This document shows, in pieces, positions 1 to 10,904 of a DNA stretch of 64,000 nucleotides. Each line of letters begins with the position of its first letter. The stretch's first letter is position 1. The stretch lies in contig CM062289.1 of NCBI GenBank assembly GCA_031216915.1, forward strand, positions 450,126,866 through 450,190,865, given 5' to 3'. A program made the position numbers and the translations under genes. Origin of the DNA: Pictodentalium vernedei (Eukaryota > Mollusca > Scaphopoda > Dentaliida > Dentaliidae). The notes under the pieces are model-generated. The model had not been told where the DNA came from and did not search any database. It was given only the letters and a program-made list of their open reading frames with translations.

Positions 1-66
1 AATCGATTATTATCGATTATTTGCGACGATTAATCGATTCCTAAATTAAAAAATCGTGACAGCTCC
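1..66. mobile_element. hAT MITE (hAT-1 family), right end, cut by the window edge
   Basis: Nearly identical to 6155-6219: the same ATCGATTATTTGCGACGATT and ATCGTGACAGCTC end. The rest lies outside the window. Confidence 0.7.
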
Positions 67-73
67 ACTAGTG

Positions 74-290
74 AGACTCCCCAACGTAATATAACCACCC
101 AAGCTGCTCAATATTGATTGAAGGCAATTGCACCACCGACGTACAGTACACCTTAGTACACAGCGTCACCCTGCCCCCCCCCCCCCTCCCCCAAGTGGGC
201 AAATCGGGATTGATTGCCTTGCCCAAGGACACAAAGCAGTTACCGATGGCCGAGATCGAACCGGGGACCCACACGAAGCTTTACTTATAT
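74..290 (-). mobile_element. SINE-1 fragment, degenerate
   Basis: Contains the diagnostic reverse-strand blocks: GCACCACCGACGTACAGTAC, CCTTAGTACACAGCG, GCCCAAGGACACAA and a decayed B box (GAGATCGAACCGG). Interrupted by a poly-C expansion at 173-190. Confidence 0.6.
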
Positions 291-542
291 CACACATTGT
301 AAGCAACACTACCAGTGTAATTAATATACCCCAAACAAATAATTCGCTTCCTTTCAGCCCAGAGCTTCTTTCAGTAGTGTGATACACACCCAGGTCATAC
401 GCTTCAGGCAGCTGAATAAGTGAGGCCAATGCAATAATCAGGGCCAGTCAAGTCGTCTTGGGTATAGAAACAAACAGGAGTGGGAGTTTCATTTGCGTTC
501 TGAAAACAATGAGGCAGGAAAGGGGTGGTATTGGTACTTTAA

Positions 543-790
543 CCCTTTACCTAACGCAACGGCCAAAACCGGCCAGCGCTATTCTCAAAAATCGCCAATT
601 AATTTTCATTATTTCTTTTCATTTTTTGTCTCAAAAACATATGTTATGACCCCTCGTTGGAACGAGTTCGTCGAGCTCGTTCCAACGAGGGGTCATAACC
701 TATATTGTTTTTGAGACAAAAAATGAAAAAAATTAGTTATTCAAGAATTATTTTTGCAAGTGTCGTCTGCTTTTCAGGTTAGGCAAAGGG
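543..790 (+). mobile_element. PB-A MITE (piggyBac-like), complete
   Basis: TTAA at 539-542 and 791-794. Ends CCCTTTACCTAACG and GTTAGGCAAAGGG. Central hairpin arms carry CTCAAAAACATATGTTATGA and the reverse. The outer arms differ: GGCCAAAACCGGCC on the left, GTGTCGTCTGCTTTTC on the right. TTAA plus CCC ends is the piggyBac signature; no transposase. Confidence 0.88.
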
Positions 791-799
791 TTAAAATTA

Positions 800-1740
800 C
801 GTGTTTTTGCCTGAAGTAATACGACGATGTCCGCGTGCTTTGCGCATGCGAGTGTAAAGCACAAGAATACCGGTGATAAATGAGATCCAGCCATATGGGC
901 CCAGTGCAGGACCGGAAAGCATGCAAATTACCAATTCCAAGGTATGTCTTGGACAAACAAACGAATATATTAGAAAAAGGCATATTGCATGAATCTTTTT
1001 AACAGAAAGACGACTTTTTCGGGTAAGGATTCTGAGAGTAATATCCAAAAGTAAATGGTTGCTCAGTTAATTCATTATTACGTGGTGATGCATAGGGTAA
1101 CCCTAGTCGAGAGTGTTGAGTCCGAATGGTTGCTGTGAGCGTAACGTATATATCCAAGGTTTTTCCCTTTGTTTTCTGACACGGGTGTTGCGTTCAGTTT
1201 TCGGGTTCCCCGAGAGCTTTTGTATATTATTCGCACTAACATGTGTTGTGCATAGTGGTTTGCAGAATTATAATGGTTCGGTACTGTTTTATCAGGCTGT
1301 TTTCTGGTGTCGTAAAGGTGTACTTTCATGCGAATTTTGAATTCTCTTTTCGTTTCTCCAATATATTGTGTGAGGCAGTGTTTTCATGTAAACATATAAA
1401 GGTGTGGCGTCGTTTTGTTTGTGTGCTTTTGAAGTGTTTTCGTTTGTCCATCATAATTTGCGTGGTGGATGAATCAATATTTTCCACGTGCAGTAGTGAT
1501 GGACCGTAATGGACCGCCGTTGGAAGTTCGGCCTAAAAAATGACAGTCCGATACGACCCGGTACCCTGGTATGAGGTCCGTTCCAACGTGGTCGACTGCA
1601 GTGTTTCAATTTTTAACCAATTTTGGGCCTTTTTGACGACCTATGTGTATGTATTCGACGATGGAGGATAACTGTAGGTTTTTAGTATCAAGGCATTACG
1701 ACTTGGTAACATGCAAATTTATATCTTATCTGATGATATT
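800..1740. other. No supported feature
   Basis: No repeat family, conserved frame or convincing splice signal seen. Short open frames lack codon pattern. Confidence 0.5.
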
Positions 1741-1800
1741 GAGTGCAACAAGGTGCCATCTGCAATGCTAAAGCATTGCAGATGGCGCCTTGTTGCACTC
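1741..1800. repeat. 60-bp palindrome
   Basis: GAGTGCAACAAGGTGCCATC with its reverse around TGCTAAAGCA; one mismatch. A partial copy with one arm decayed lies at 45241-45280. Confidence 0.75.
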
Positions 1801-2291
1801 AAGAGACGATATATTGTATCACTTATGCCGTCATTCGTAATGAACAGGCGTCCCTATCCGAAACGACTGGGATCTTAGACTGTGAGGGAAGCGTGTTCCC
1901 AAAACTAATCTCCTAGTTATTTCACAGGTTAATTTGGACGGTAAAGTCCAAAAAGGAGACTTGTGGTCCGAATTAGCGATAATCTGACACACTGCACTGC
2001 TCCTTTTGGCCGTTTTGTGCCACACCGGAAAGATCCAGTTTGTTTGTGTGCCGGTGCAGCAGGAGTGGTCCGGTTCGGACCGCGGTCCAGCTGTGAACCG
2101 CTACCGGACCGATATTTTGCGGCCAGACCCGCAACACTAACGTACTGTACTAAAGATGCCCATTGGAAATATTAGATTTTCTTCTTCCTTACAACGAATA
2201 TGGGCTTTTCCAAAAGATTCCAATGAACTGATATGGATGATGTTTTAAGGGATTAAAGCCCACAATGAACATTAACCTGATCGATAACAGT

Positions 2292-2359
2292 CGTCCCCTG
2301 AGTTCCAATGTGTTCTATGTGCCAGTAGGCACATAGAACACATTGGAACTCAGGGGGCG
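2292..2359. repeat. Pal68 palindrome, type 1
   Basis: 68-bp near-perfect palindrome: arms CGTCCCCTGAGTTCCAATGT and GTTCTATGTGCC around AGTA. One mismatch near the right end (GGGGGCG). Confidence 0.85.
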
Positions 2360-2898
2360 GACTAGCTAACGGCAACTTACAAAATTAACAAAATTCTTTA
2401 CTTTTTACCGTCACAAAACAATGTTTCTATCAACATTGACGGTATATGTTTTTTTTGTAAATTGACTATGCGTGCATGTGTGGAGATGTTACTGCCCCTC
2501 TACGTTGACTTCTCTTGATCACAATCATGGCTAGACACAACATGCATGCTTACATGGAAAAATTGGCACTCTGCAGTATCATTTTATTAAAGCATTGAAT
2601 GAACTGAGTGTATTCTTTAAAATACACAACAAACATAGACATAATATTCAACAAAAACATGTAACAGAACTCCATAAAGTCAAGAAATAAAATGATTGCA
2701 AATTGACACAGTCGTGCGTAATTTGCTCTGTCGAAAACGGAGACTTACCAATCGATAAAAAGCCATTAACCCTTTCAAAAGGTATATTTGCATACATTTT
2801 GTGAAAAATTTGGCAGCAGACGACATAATCAACAATGAATCGATGGTGAGGAACACAACAGCTCTATGGAACTGCAGAATTAAATTATTTCTATAAAT
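2360..2898. other. No supported feature
   Basis: A/T-rich single-copy sequence between two Pal68 copies; nothing recognised. Confidence 0.5.
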
Positions 2899-2966
2899 CG
2901 TCCCCTGAGTTCCAATGTGTTCTATGTGCCAGTAGGCACATAGAACACATTGGAACTCAGGGGACG
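2899..2966. repeat. Pal68 palindrome, type 1, perfect arms
   Basis: Same sequence as the 2292 copy with perfect arms. AAAT directly flanks both sides. Confidence 0.88.
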
Positions 2967-3089
2967 AAATGTAGAATGCACTCGTCCATTTTCGCGTTAG
3001 ATAGTATTGTATGAGGAGACGATACCACCCAGACCGCCAGCGTTAAACGGATTAAAAAGGATACGAGAAAATGTGCCCTGACACCCTGA

Positions 3090-3458
3090 CGTATTTATTT
3101 GTTAGGGATTAAACGACACGTTCGACAGCCAGGGACACCCCCGTGTCGTGTAGTTTTACATGTGGAGGAAGCCGGAGTACCAGGAGAGAACACATGATTC
3201 GCGGCGAGCAACAGTCAGACCCCCCAACGTACTCAGTCCACACAAGCAGGTTGTAATTGGTTGAAGGCAAGTACGAATGGACGTGCAGTATACGCCTTAG
3301 TACACAGCGGAACCGCGCCCCCACCCCATGTGTGCAACCGGGATTAAGTACATTGCTGAAAGACATAACGTTGTTGCCGCTAGCCAGGATCTCGCCGCCG
3401 TCGAGCTTTCGGTTTGAAGTTCAGTGCTTTGACCACTGTACCGTTATGCTTTTAACAT
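3090..3458 (-). mobile_element. SINE-1 copy with T2 tail
   Basis: The T2 tail (reverse strand GGGATTAAACGACACGTTCG) is followed by the shared core (GGAAGCCGGAGTACC, GCCTTAGTACACAGCG). The tRNA-like head is decayed but ends TTTGACCACTGTACCG, the type-3 head. No clear target duplication. Confidence 0.7.
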
Positions 3459-3641
3459 TGATATTTGTGTTGTTATAAAGTCGAAGAAAAATCTTAGCGA
3501 TCGTTGCAAAGTGCTTCACGATGTTTGCATTGTCTGCTAATACAAGACCAAATAGTACCATCTGTACTGTCAGCGTATGCTTTACAGATATGCATTTTGT
3601 ACTTCCATACTGGACAATACATGTACAGCAAATTCAAAAGC

Positions 3642-3783
3642 AATCAAACTAAATTCAGATCGCTTTCAAGAGAATTTCTTTCGAACCCACCTTCAAAACG
3701 ATTTCAATAAGTAATCAAACTAAATTCAGATCGCTTTCAAGAGATTTTCTTTCGAACCCACCTTCAAAACGATTTCCATGGGT
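3642..3783. repeat. Tandem duplication, 71-bp period
   Basis: AATCAAACTAAATTCAGATC to CAAAACGATTTC occurs at 3642 and 3713, nearly identical. Confidence 0.88.
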
Positions 3784-3931
3784 GCACTTGGCAGTGGTGT
3801 TTGTTGGGCATGAATCACGCTTCCTTTCACCCTCAAGGATTTTGTCCGTTATTTAATGGTTTTATCGGATTATACGAAAACACGTCCCCGCAAAAGTTCT
3901 TTACCTAAAAAATAAGCCAATATTGTATTGC

Positions 3932-4626
3932 TTTTGTCTTCTTGGGCAAGGCACTTAATCCCGATTGCCCACTTGGGGGCACGGTGGCGCTGTGTACTAA
4001 GGCGTACATACTAAAAACTAAAGTGTTAAAAACTACACTTGAAGTGCTGTATTTAACACTTACTAAGTGCTGAACTAGCACTTTGTTCAAGTGTAGATAT
4101 CCCAGAACTTGACAGGTGTTGACAATAATACCACTTAACAAGTGTAATGTCGCGACACTTGAAAGGAAACAACGCAGATGACGCGGATCAGGCTCGAACT
4201 CTCGAGCCTGATCCGCGTCATCTGCGTTGTATCCTTTTAATTATGTACCCACCAAGCGCAAATTAAATTATGGACGATTCTGGAAGAACCACCAATGCTA
4301 GACACATGAGAAGTGCCATCCATTCAAGTTTCAGATGTCTGACGATTGTAATGTCTAAGTGCTTAAAGCATTGCACTTTGAGTGTTAAAATCAAACCCTA
4401 AGAGTAAGAATGGGTTTAACACCTTGAAAGTGTCAGTTTTAACACTTTACTTTTTAGTGTGTACAACACGTCGATTGTGTTATCAACCAATGCTAACCCT
4501 GCTTGTGTGGAGTGAGTGCGTTGGCAGTCTAGCAGTTGCTCGCCGCTGTTCGGTGGTTCTCTCCAGATACTTCGGCTTCCTCCAGATGTAAAACTGTCCG
4601 ACACTAGTTGGCCCTGGCCGTCGAAA
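3932..4626 (+). mobile_element. SINE-1 copy (T2 tail) split by a MITE
   Basis: The core runs TTGGGCAAGGCACTT to TACTAAGGCGTAC (ends 4007), breaks, and resumes at 4461 with GTACAACACGTCGATTG, CAACCAATGCTAACCCTG and the T2 tail. The gap is the element at 4008-4460. The tRNA head is missing (5' truncated). Confidence 0.75.
4008..4460. mobile_element. MITE inserted in a SINE, GTAC target duplication
   Basis: Terminal inverted repeats of about 27 bp with few mismatches (left ATACTAAAAACTAAAGTGTT; right end reads ACACTAAAAAGTAAAGTGTT on the other strand). GTAC flanks both sides (4004-4007, 4461-4464), and the SINE sequence is continuous without it. It holds a perfect hairpin with 27-bp arms at 4170-4228. 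The superfamily is not assigned. Confidence 0.75.
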
Positions 4627-4707
4627 GTCTCGTTACCACCCCCTTCAAAAAAATAATAATTATTTTTAACCGCCTGAATAATACAATGCATTGCATTAGT
4701 CCGGCAT

Positions 4708-4773
4708 TTATTATTTATTTATTTATTGGTGTTTAAGGTCACATATTTCTGCACAATGGCTAATCATGACCAC
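4708..4773 (-). mobile_element. SINE tail-only insertion, 66 bp, with 13-bp target duplication
   Basis: Only the 3' 66 bp (T1 tail) is present. ATTAGTCCGGCAT flanks it exactly at 4695-4707 and 4774-4786, so this is a genuine, severely 5'-truncated insertion. It could be SINE-1 or S2, since they share this tail. Confidence 0.85.
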
Positions 4774-4880
4774 ATTAGTCCGGCATACCATATGCGTGTA
4801 ATAGAGCTGATGAGAGTTGGTATGTGTTTATACAAGGCGATGTCCAGTTTGCTGGATTGTTCATATAATTATTCATTTAA

Positions 4881-5128
4881 CCCCTTACCTAACCCTTTAC
4901 CATGAAAAGCAGACGACACTAGCAAACAAATTCTTGAATACCTATTTTTTTTTCATTTTTTGTCTCAAAAACATAGGTTATGACCCCTCGTTGGAACGAG
5001 CTCGTTCCAACGAGGGGTCATAACCTATGTTTTTGAGACAAAAAATGAAAAAATAATGAAAATTAATTGGCGATTTTTGAGATTGAGAATAGCGCTGGCC
5101 GGTTTTGGCCATTACGTTGAGTAAAGGC
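4881..5128 (-). mobile_element. PB-A MITE
   Basis: Left TTAA at 4877-4880; the left end is partly duplicated (CCCCTTACCT then CCCTTTACC). Central hairpin at 4972-5040. Right TTAA lost (CTTA). Confidence 0.82.
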
Positions 5129-5196
5129 TTATTTACTTGAGCATGACGGCACATTCAAGAGCCAGGACCATGCCGTAACGGGTCAATTTTTAAGAT

Positions 5197-5315
5197 GAGA
5201 GAACCATTGAGAAGCGGCGAGTAACTGGCAGACTCCCCATCTTACTAACACCGCAGAAACAGGGTTAGCTTCGTTTGAAGGAACGTGTACCATCGACATG
5301 CAGTACACATGGCTG
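5197..5315 (-). mobile_element. SINE-1 core fragment
   Basis: Reverse-strand blocks GCGGCGAGTAACTGGCAGAC, ACTAACACCGCAG and ACCATCGACATGCAGTACAC match the SINE-1 centre. Both ends are lost. Confidence 0.55.
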
Positions 5316-5680
5316 ACAATTTTCGTCATTGGAAGAGATTCTCAGAAAAGTTAGCTCCCCTTCATTTTGTAAAGTTGTAAATTTAGAAATTTCGAACTTT
5401 TCCGAAGTTGTATCATCTGAGTGGGCATCATTTCACATTAGGTATTTTTCTCTAGGGTAGTATAAAAATACACACTCTGACTTTTGTAATATTTTTTTTA
5501 GGCCTGATTAGTTTGAGCATTGGACTATTATTCTTTGTTTAAACCCATGTAAAAATAAGAAAACAGCGCTTCAGTATCATTTGATGTTCAGTAACCTTCT
5601 TTCTGTTCATGATATCAACAGTGTGCGCATCGAGACAAAAAATATAGACACTATGCTCCCCATTAGATACAAGTTTAGAA
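5316..5680. other. No supported feature
   Basis: Single-copy A/T-rich sequence before the hAT MITE; nothing recognised. Confidence 0.5.
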
Positions 5681-6220
5681 TAGGACTGTCACGATTAATC
5701 GATTGTTGATCGGTCACGGCAAAATCGGTTAGTATTTTTCGTTGTTCAATAATCGGTAAATTGTATCCCGCTTTAATAATTAAATGAAAATTTGATGAAA
5801 AAAATATTGTTTCTAAAGGTAGAGAGTTAAAACATCGATGTTAAACCCCAAGAAGCTGTTGGAAGCATTTGTCTTTCAGGTACATTCATCAAAGCTTTGA
5901 TGTTCTGAACTTTTGAACCGTCAGTGTAATAATCAAGACCGGTCGGCAGTTGCGAAGTTCGCAACTGCCGACCGGTCTTGATTATTGCACTGACGGTTCA
6001 AAAGTTCAGAACATCAAAGCTTTGAATGTACCTAAAAGAGGATCGTCTTCGTTGTTTACCCGAGGTAGGTCAACTGGCTTGAACTTCATTTTTTTATCGA
6101 CTTCAGAGAGAAGGGGAGGGGCGGGGGGGGGGGGGGGTCATCTAGGTACGATTAGACGATTATTATCGATTATTTGCGACGATTAATCGATTCCTAAATT
6201 AAAAACTCGTGACAGCTCTA
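5681..6220. mobile_element. hAT MITE (hAT-1 family), 540 bp, exact 8-bp duplication
   Basis: Ends TAGGACTGTCACG and CGTGACAGCTCTA; GTTTAGAA is repeated at 5673-5680 and 6221-6228. The body contains a near-perfect palindrome at about 5886-6030 centred near 5957. TA-start ends with 8-bp duplications are hAT features. No transposase. Confidence 0.88.
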
Positions 6221-6367
6221 GTTTAGAAGTAAGATTTGCTCATTTTTTTTCCTGGGAAGAATAAAAACTTGCAAATTGCTGTAAAAACACATGAACAAAA
6301 CAAAGCGCCAACGTGAACAAAGCGCCAACGTGAACATTTATTTAGTTTCTTCTGCTTAGCGTGCCAT

Positions 6368-6874
6368 TAGGGCTGTAACGATTCATCGCAATTTCAATGC
6401 ATCGCGATACATTTGTTCACGATACGCGTATCGTATCGTTTCATGTGTATCGCGATACAAAACGATACACTTCCAGGTCGGCATGATGTAGTAAGAAGTT
6501 GCATTTTCAGGCCCAACAAGTCTATTTTGTGCTTATCCGACTTATAATTCCACTTGTTCAATTGTATTTCAGTAAAATATCAACTCCATGTGTAAATTAT
6601 AAGCATAGTTTGAGGCAACAGACCTCTCACCTTTGAGTTGAACCCAGACTCCCAGAGGTCCATTGGCTGAAACTCATTTGTCTTTCTCAAGCACTAAAAA
6701 AGAAATTAGATGTTACTGGTCAAATGAAAGTTGGACTCTGTGCAGTTTGTGGGCCTTTTATTGCTGATAATTCACTCTCAATGTACTGCATGTAACGTTC
6801 GTGAAAAAATTGTATCGTGAAAAAAAATCGCGATACATATCGTATCGTGAGTGAGGCGTATCGTTGCAGCCCTA
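6368..6874. mobile_element. hAT MITE, second family, 507 bp
   Basis: Ends TAGGGCTGTAACGATTC and ATCGTTGCAGCCCTA, with GCGATAC/GTATCGC-rich subterminal repeats. CGTGCCAT (6360-6367) and CTTGCCAT (6875-6882) match 7 of 8. Confidence 0.85.
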
Positions 6875-7074
6875 CTTGCCATAAAAAGTCAAATTTCCTT
6901 TTGTAGCTTTTAATAAAAGCACAAAAGGAAACTTCACTTTATTTTCAACTGATGTCATAGGTGTTTCTTAACAATTACATCGTTCTTAATTGGAAAATCC
7001 TCGTCTTTTTAGTAAATTCAAAGAAGATCAGTCAAAGTCGATTTCAAGACGAGATAAGTCAGGGATTCCAGAGG

Positions 7075-7190
7075 ACACTGTGCCACATTGCTCCCACTTG
7101 GGCGATTGGGATATTAAGTGTCTTGTCTAAGGACACGACGCAGATAACGCGGGCCAGTATTCGATCGAAAGTCTCGTGCTCCAACTAATG
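7075..7190 (-). mobile_element. SINE-1 head-side fragment
   Basis: GCTCCCACTTGGGCGATTGG, AAGTGTCTTGTCTAAGGACAC and a decayed B box (TATTCGATCGAAAGTC). No tail is present. Confidence 0.5.
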
Positions 7191-7251
7191 AGCGACTCCT
7201 CATCGAGTTTGCAGGTCTGGCCCTGCGTTTTACGTTTAGCTGGGAACAAAT

Positions 7252-7319
7252 CGTCCCCTGAGTTCCAATGTGTTCTATGTGCCAGTAGGCACATAGAACA
7301 CATTGGAACTCAGGGGACG
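7252..7319. repeat. Pal68 palindrome, type 1, perfect arms
   Basis: Identical arms to the 2899 copy; AAAT on both sides. Confidence 0.88.
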
Positions 7320-7744
7320 AAATGGCATTTCACACATCAGCTGTACTCTGTTATGTACCAAAGACGATTTAGCGCTCTGTTAGCTGATGTCTCCCGGGGA
7401 TATGCGGTTGACGACACGGAAGTGAACTGCACTGAGGCATTTATGTTTTCTTATCTGTCTTTCCTTCCGATGATGTTTATATCTGAACCTGTTTGACCTA
7501 ATGTTTTCTATAGTACATTTGTATCTCTATTGTAAAGCAGCAAGGTCATCGTTCATCTTTTTCATATACTTCAATCGATTTATTTTCAAATACAACTGAA
7601 GGCCTATTTATAATATGTACTGGACCACGGTGAAAAAACACCTCAATTTTGTACGTGTTTATCAGACGGATAAATATTTCGCACCGGTAAGGTTCGGACT
7701 AAAACCTACTGCTTGTTAAAAAAGTAGAACGGAAACAAAGTGTT
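7320..7744. other. No supported feature
   Basis: An open frame of about 106 codons crosses Pal68 into this stretch (to 7496), but half of it encodes the palindrome, so it is not credited as coding. Confidence 0.5.
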
Positions 7745-7749
7745 TTAAA

Positions 7750-7955
7750 CCCTTTATCTAAAGGAACGAGAAAAACAGTTCAGCGCTATCACAAATATTG
7801 TCATTCAATTTTTTGTTTTGTCTCCGTAACATAGCTTGTGATCCTTTATTGGAACGATCTCGTTGAGCTCATTCCAATGAGGAGTCATAAGCTATGTTGT
7901 TTTGGGAAAAAAATCAGAACATTTTGTTATTCAAGAATTTTGTTTCAAGTTTGTT
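7750..7955 (+). mobile_element. PB-A MITE, diverged, interrupted by a SINE
   Basis: Left end ACCCTTTATCTAAAGGAACG; hairpin around 7848-7886 with mismatches. It continues after the SINE at about 8296-8325 (GTGTCGTTTGCTATTCTG). Confidence 0.7.
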
Positions 7956-8305
7956 TGTCTTTTGGAGGTTTACGACAATTTCAACAGCCGGGTCATATCG
8001 TGTCGGGCAGTCTTTTACTAGTAAAGGTAGGCGGAGTACCCGGACAGAACCACCGAGCAGCGGCAAGCAGCTGTCATACTCTCCAGCGTACTAACTCTGC
8101 ACATGCAGAGTTAGCAGCGGTTTGAAGGTACAAGTGCACCATCGACGTGGAGTACGTCTTAGTACACAGAGGCACCGTGCCCGCACGTGGACAGTTCGGG
8201 ATTAGGTGTCTTGCACGAGGACACAACGTCGTCAGCACTGATCGGAATCAAACCGTTGAACTTTTGGTTTAACTTCCAATGCTCCAACCACTGTTACAAG
8301 TGTCG
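7955..8305 (-). mobile_element. SINE-1 copy (T2 tail) inserted in a PB-A MITE
   Basis: Full-length T2-type SINE in reverse. PB-A sequence stops on the left (TTTGTTTCAAGT) and resumes on the right (CAAGTGTCGTTTGC). CAAGT is repeated on both sides, consistent with a decayed target duplication. Confidence 0.65.
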
Positions 8306-8359
8306 TTTGCTATTCTGTTTTAATAATTGATCAATAAAGCTAACACCGCAGAATTTCAG

Positions 8360-8827
8360 TAGGGCTGTCACGATTTTTTAATATAGGAAACGATTAATCG
8401 TCGCAAATAATCGATAATAATCGATTAATCGTACCTAGATGTCCGCCCTCTCTCTCTTTTTGAAGTCGTTAAAAATGAAGTTCAAGTCAGTTGACCAACT
8501 TCAAGTAAACAACGAAGATGATGCTCTTTTAGGTACACTTCGCAAGTTCGCAACTGCCGACAGGTCTTGTTTAGTACACTGACGGTTCAAAAGTTCAGAA
8601 CATCAAAGCTTTGAATGTACCTACAAGACAAATGATTCTAACGGCTTCTTGAGGTTTAACGTCGACGTTCTTGGCCTTTTACCTATAGAAACAATAGTTT
8701 TTTCATCCAATTTTTTTTAATTATTAAACGTTTAAAATGAGGTAAAATTTACCGATTCTTCGACAACGAAAAATACTAATCGATTTCGGCGGGACCGATC
8801 GACAATCGATTAATCGTGACAGCCCTA
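8360..8827. mobile_element. hAT MITE (hAT-1 family), 468 bp, exact 8-bp duplication
   Basis: Ends TAGGGCTGTCACG and CGTGACAGCCCTA; AATTTCAG at 8352-8359 and 8828-8835. It carries one arm only of the palindrome seen whole in the 5681 copy. Confidence 0.9.
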
Positions 8828-8835
8828 AATTTCAG

Positions 8836-9198
8836 ATAAGATTTTTGGCTTGAACGATCTTTTCGCCTTACAATTTATATGCAGTATACATTTTATTCAT
8901 GATGTATCTTTTTTGCAAAATATATTTCCAATGCTCAAAAAATAATTTACCTGCTGTAACACGGCAATTGCGTGACGTCATAACAACAGTTCGCACAACT
9001 AGCACTCATAACAAATTGAGATTTTTCGATATAATATTTCGATAGATTTTGCACAAAATCTAACGAACAAAGTCATCGAGTACTGTCGAGTTTCTTTTCT
9101 TTTTTTTTGGACTCGTGAACTTGTGCCGAACACTTGTTATAAAAGAAATGAAAACTTTTTTTTAAAAAAACACGGGCGTTTTTATATGCACGTGATTT
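8836..9198. other. No supported feature
   Basis: A/T-rich; contains a single TGACGTCA CRE-like site at about 8974. Nothing else. Confidence 0.5.
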
Positions 9199-9545
9199 GG
9201 AAGGGCGGTGGCTCGGTGGTTATGGCATTGAACTTCAACACGCACGTTCCACGATTCGATCCCCGCAGGTGTAACTGCGTTGTACCCTAGGGCAAGGTAC
9301 TTAATCCCGATTGCCCATGTGGGGGCACGGTAGGTCTGTGTACTAATGTGTACTGCGCGTCGATGGTGCACTTTTCCTCAACCAATGCTAACCCTGTTTG
9401 TGCGGAGTTAGTACGTTGGGGAGTCTGACAGCTGCTAGCCATTGTTCGGTGGTTTTCTCCGGGTACTCCGACTTTCCCATCCGTAAAAGTGTCCGACACT
9501 AGGTGACCCTGGTTGTCGAAAGTGTCGTTAAACCCCAATAAAAAG
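9199..9545 (+). mobile_element. SINE-1 copy, type-3 head, T2 tail
   Basis: tRNA-like head with A box (GTGGCTCGGTGGTTATGG) and B box (GATTCGATCCCC), then the CCCTAGGGCAAGG core, GCTAACCCTGTTTG and the T2 end GTTAAACCCCAATAAAAA. Length about 347 bp. It would be transcribed by RNA polymerase III from the internal boxes if active. Confidence 0.85.
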
Positions 9546-9607
9546 GCTTCCTTAGTACATCCGATTTTCCGGCAGAGGCAAAGCGACGAATTTAACTGTA
9601 CGGTATG

Positions 9608-9732
9608 CGTCCGGGAACGGTTGCTAACCATTGCTCTGTGGTCCTCTCCGGGTACTCAGGCTTCCTCCACCAGAAGTGATCCTGGCTGTCAACAGTGTCA
9701 TTAAACCCCAATGAATAAATAAAATAAATATG
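9608..9732 (+). mobile_element. SINE-1 3' fragment, T2 tail
   Basis: GCTCTGTGGTCCTCTCCGGG to ATTAAACCCCAATGAATAAA. 5' truncated; it lies shortly after the full copy at 9199 in the same orientation. Confidence 0.7.
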
Positions 9733-10397
9733 CACGCGATTTGAATTCCTGGCGGGCATCGAGTTATACACTGTCTACAGTAAATGGACGAATTTGTCCA
9801 TATATGTGAAAGGAATATATGTAATAAGTTCATCATACAGCCCCACAATGCTGTAGGATAACATCAATACTGCCCCCCCCCCCCCCCTTCCCCCTTAAAT
9901 TTTTTGTTCATTATGCCAGCCATCTTTTCTATACACTATCCGTTTCAAAAGCCTCGCGTTTCTTCTGGAAATCATTAATTTGTACTGGCATACTGACCCG
10001 TCTCGCATTTGCTCTGTAACTTTCAGAGGTCTAATCCGATAATACTAACTGATATTCAACCCTAACTATCTTTTCGTTTTGTTGGCACATGTCAACATTA
10101 CTGAATATTGGACATTTGGAGAAAAGAGACCTAGACACAATTAATGCACGTATGTTATCTCCCCCGATACCACGTAGATGTTGTTTTTCATTGTTAATGA
10201 CGCCGATGCTTTCCCCCAAACTTCAACAGAATTATATTTGGATTCCATGTCAGGACTAACAAAACGCACCTGGGAATTCGATCTCGTCCATTTCCGTTTA
10301 GACCAAAGAGTATTTATGGATATGGAAATCATGCGTCCCATTGGTCAGGTTTGTAGTCTTTTTGTGTGAAAGACTTGTGCTGAGGATGAATACACAG
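9733..10397. other. No supported feature
   Basis: A poly-C run at 9875-9888, otherwise nothing recognised. Confidence 0.5.
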
Positions 10398-10495
10398 AAC
10401 GATACGCGTATGTGAATGGGTTAATTGATGTGGCAGTTTTATCCTTCCGCGATGGCACAAGTGCCACATCGATTAACCCATTCACACGCGCGCGT
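10398..10495. repeat. Palindromic short repeat, copy 1
   Basis: GTGAATGGGTTAATTGATGTG inverted as CACATCGATTAACCCATTCAC. A second copy in reverse lies at 61618-61692. Confidence 0.6.
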
Positions 10496-10632
10496 CATTA
10501 TGTGTTTATTACACGCCTTCACGTCTATAAAAAATATTAGAAGGACACTCAGCAATTCATTTGACAACTATCAACAAAAAGAACACATTTTATCGCCAAG
10601 CAAATTTGCGAGGGGAACCCGTGTTACTAATT

Positions 10633-10699
10633 CGTCCCCTGAGTTCCAATGTGCTCAATGTGCCTACTGGCACATAGAACACATTGGAACTGGAAGACG
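10633..10699. repeat. Pal68 palindrome, type 1, decayed
   Basis: The left arm has GTGCTCAATGTGCC; the right end is shortened (TGGAAGACG). Loop inverted (TACT). Confidence 0.75.
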
Positions 10700-10782
10700 A
10701 TTTTCAGCTATCGCCAGCGATTCAAATTGTAATTGCGTTGCAAGATTTGTTGAACATTCCAGTGAAATTTCGCTTCTATTTA

Positions 10783-10900
10783 TAAGCAGCTCGTTCCAGC
10801 GAGGGGTCACACGATATGGTTTTGTTGAAATTTTTTGAAAAATTTGAAAAAATGGTATTTAAAATAATAAATTTTGATATCGTCTGCGTTGGGTAAAGGG
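10783..10900 (-). mobile_element. PB-B MITE, half copy
   Basis: GCTCGTTCCAGCGAGGGGTC, GATATGGTTTTGTTG, AATTTTGATATCGTCTGCG, end GGGTAAAGGG with TTAA at 10901-10904. Confidence 0.72.
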
Positions 10901-10904
10901 TTAA

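Noticed and set aside
10425-10838. 137-codon frame
   Set aside because: It runs through a palindromic repeat, a Pal68 copy and a PB-B remnant, so it is a chance open frame over repeats.
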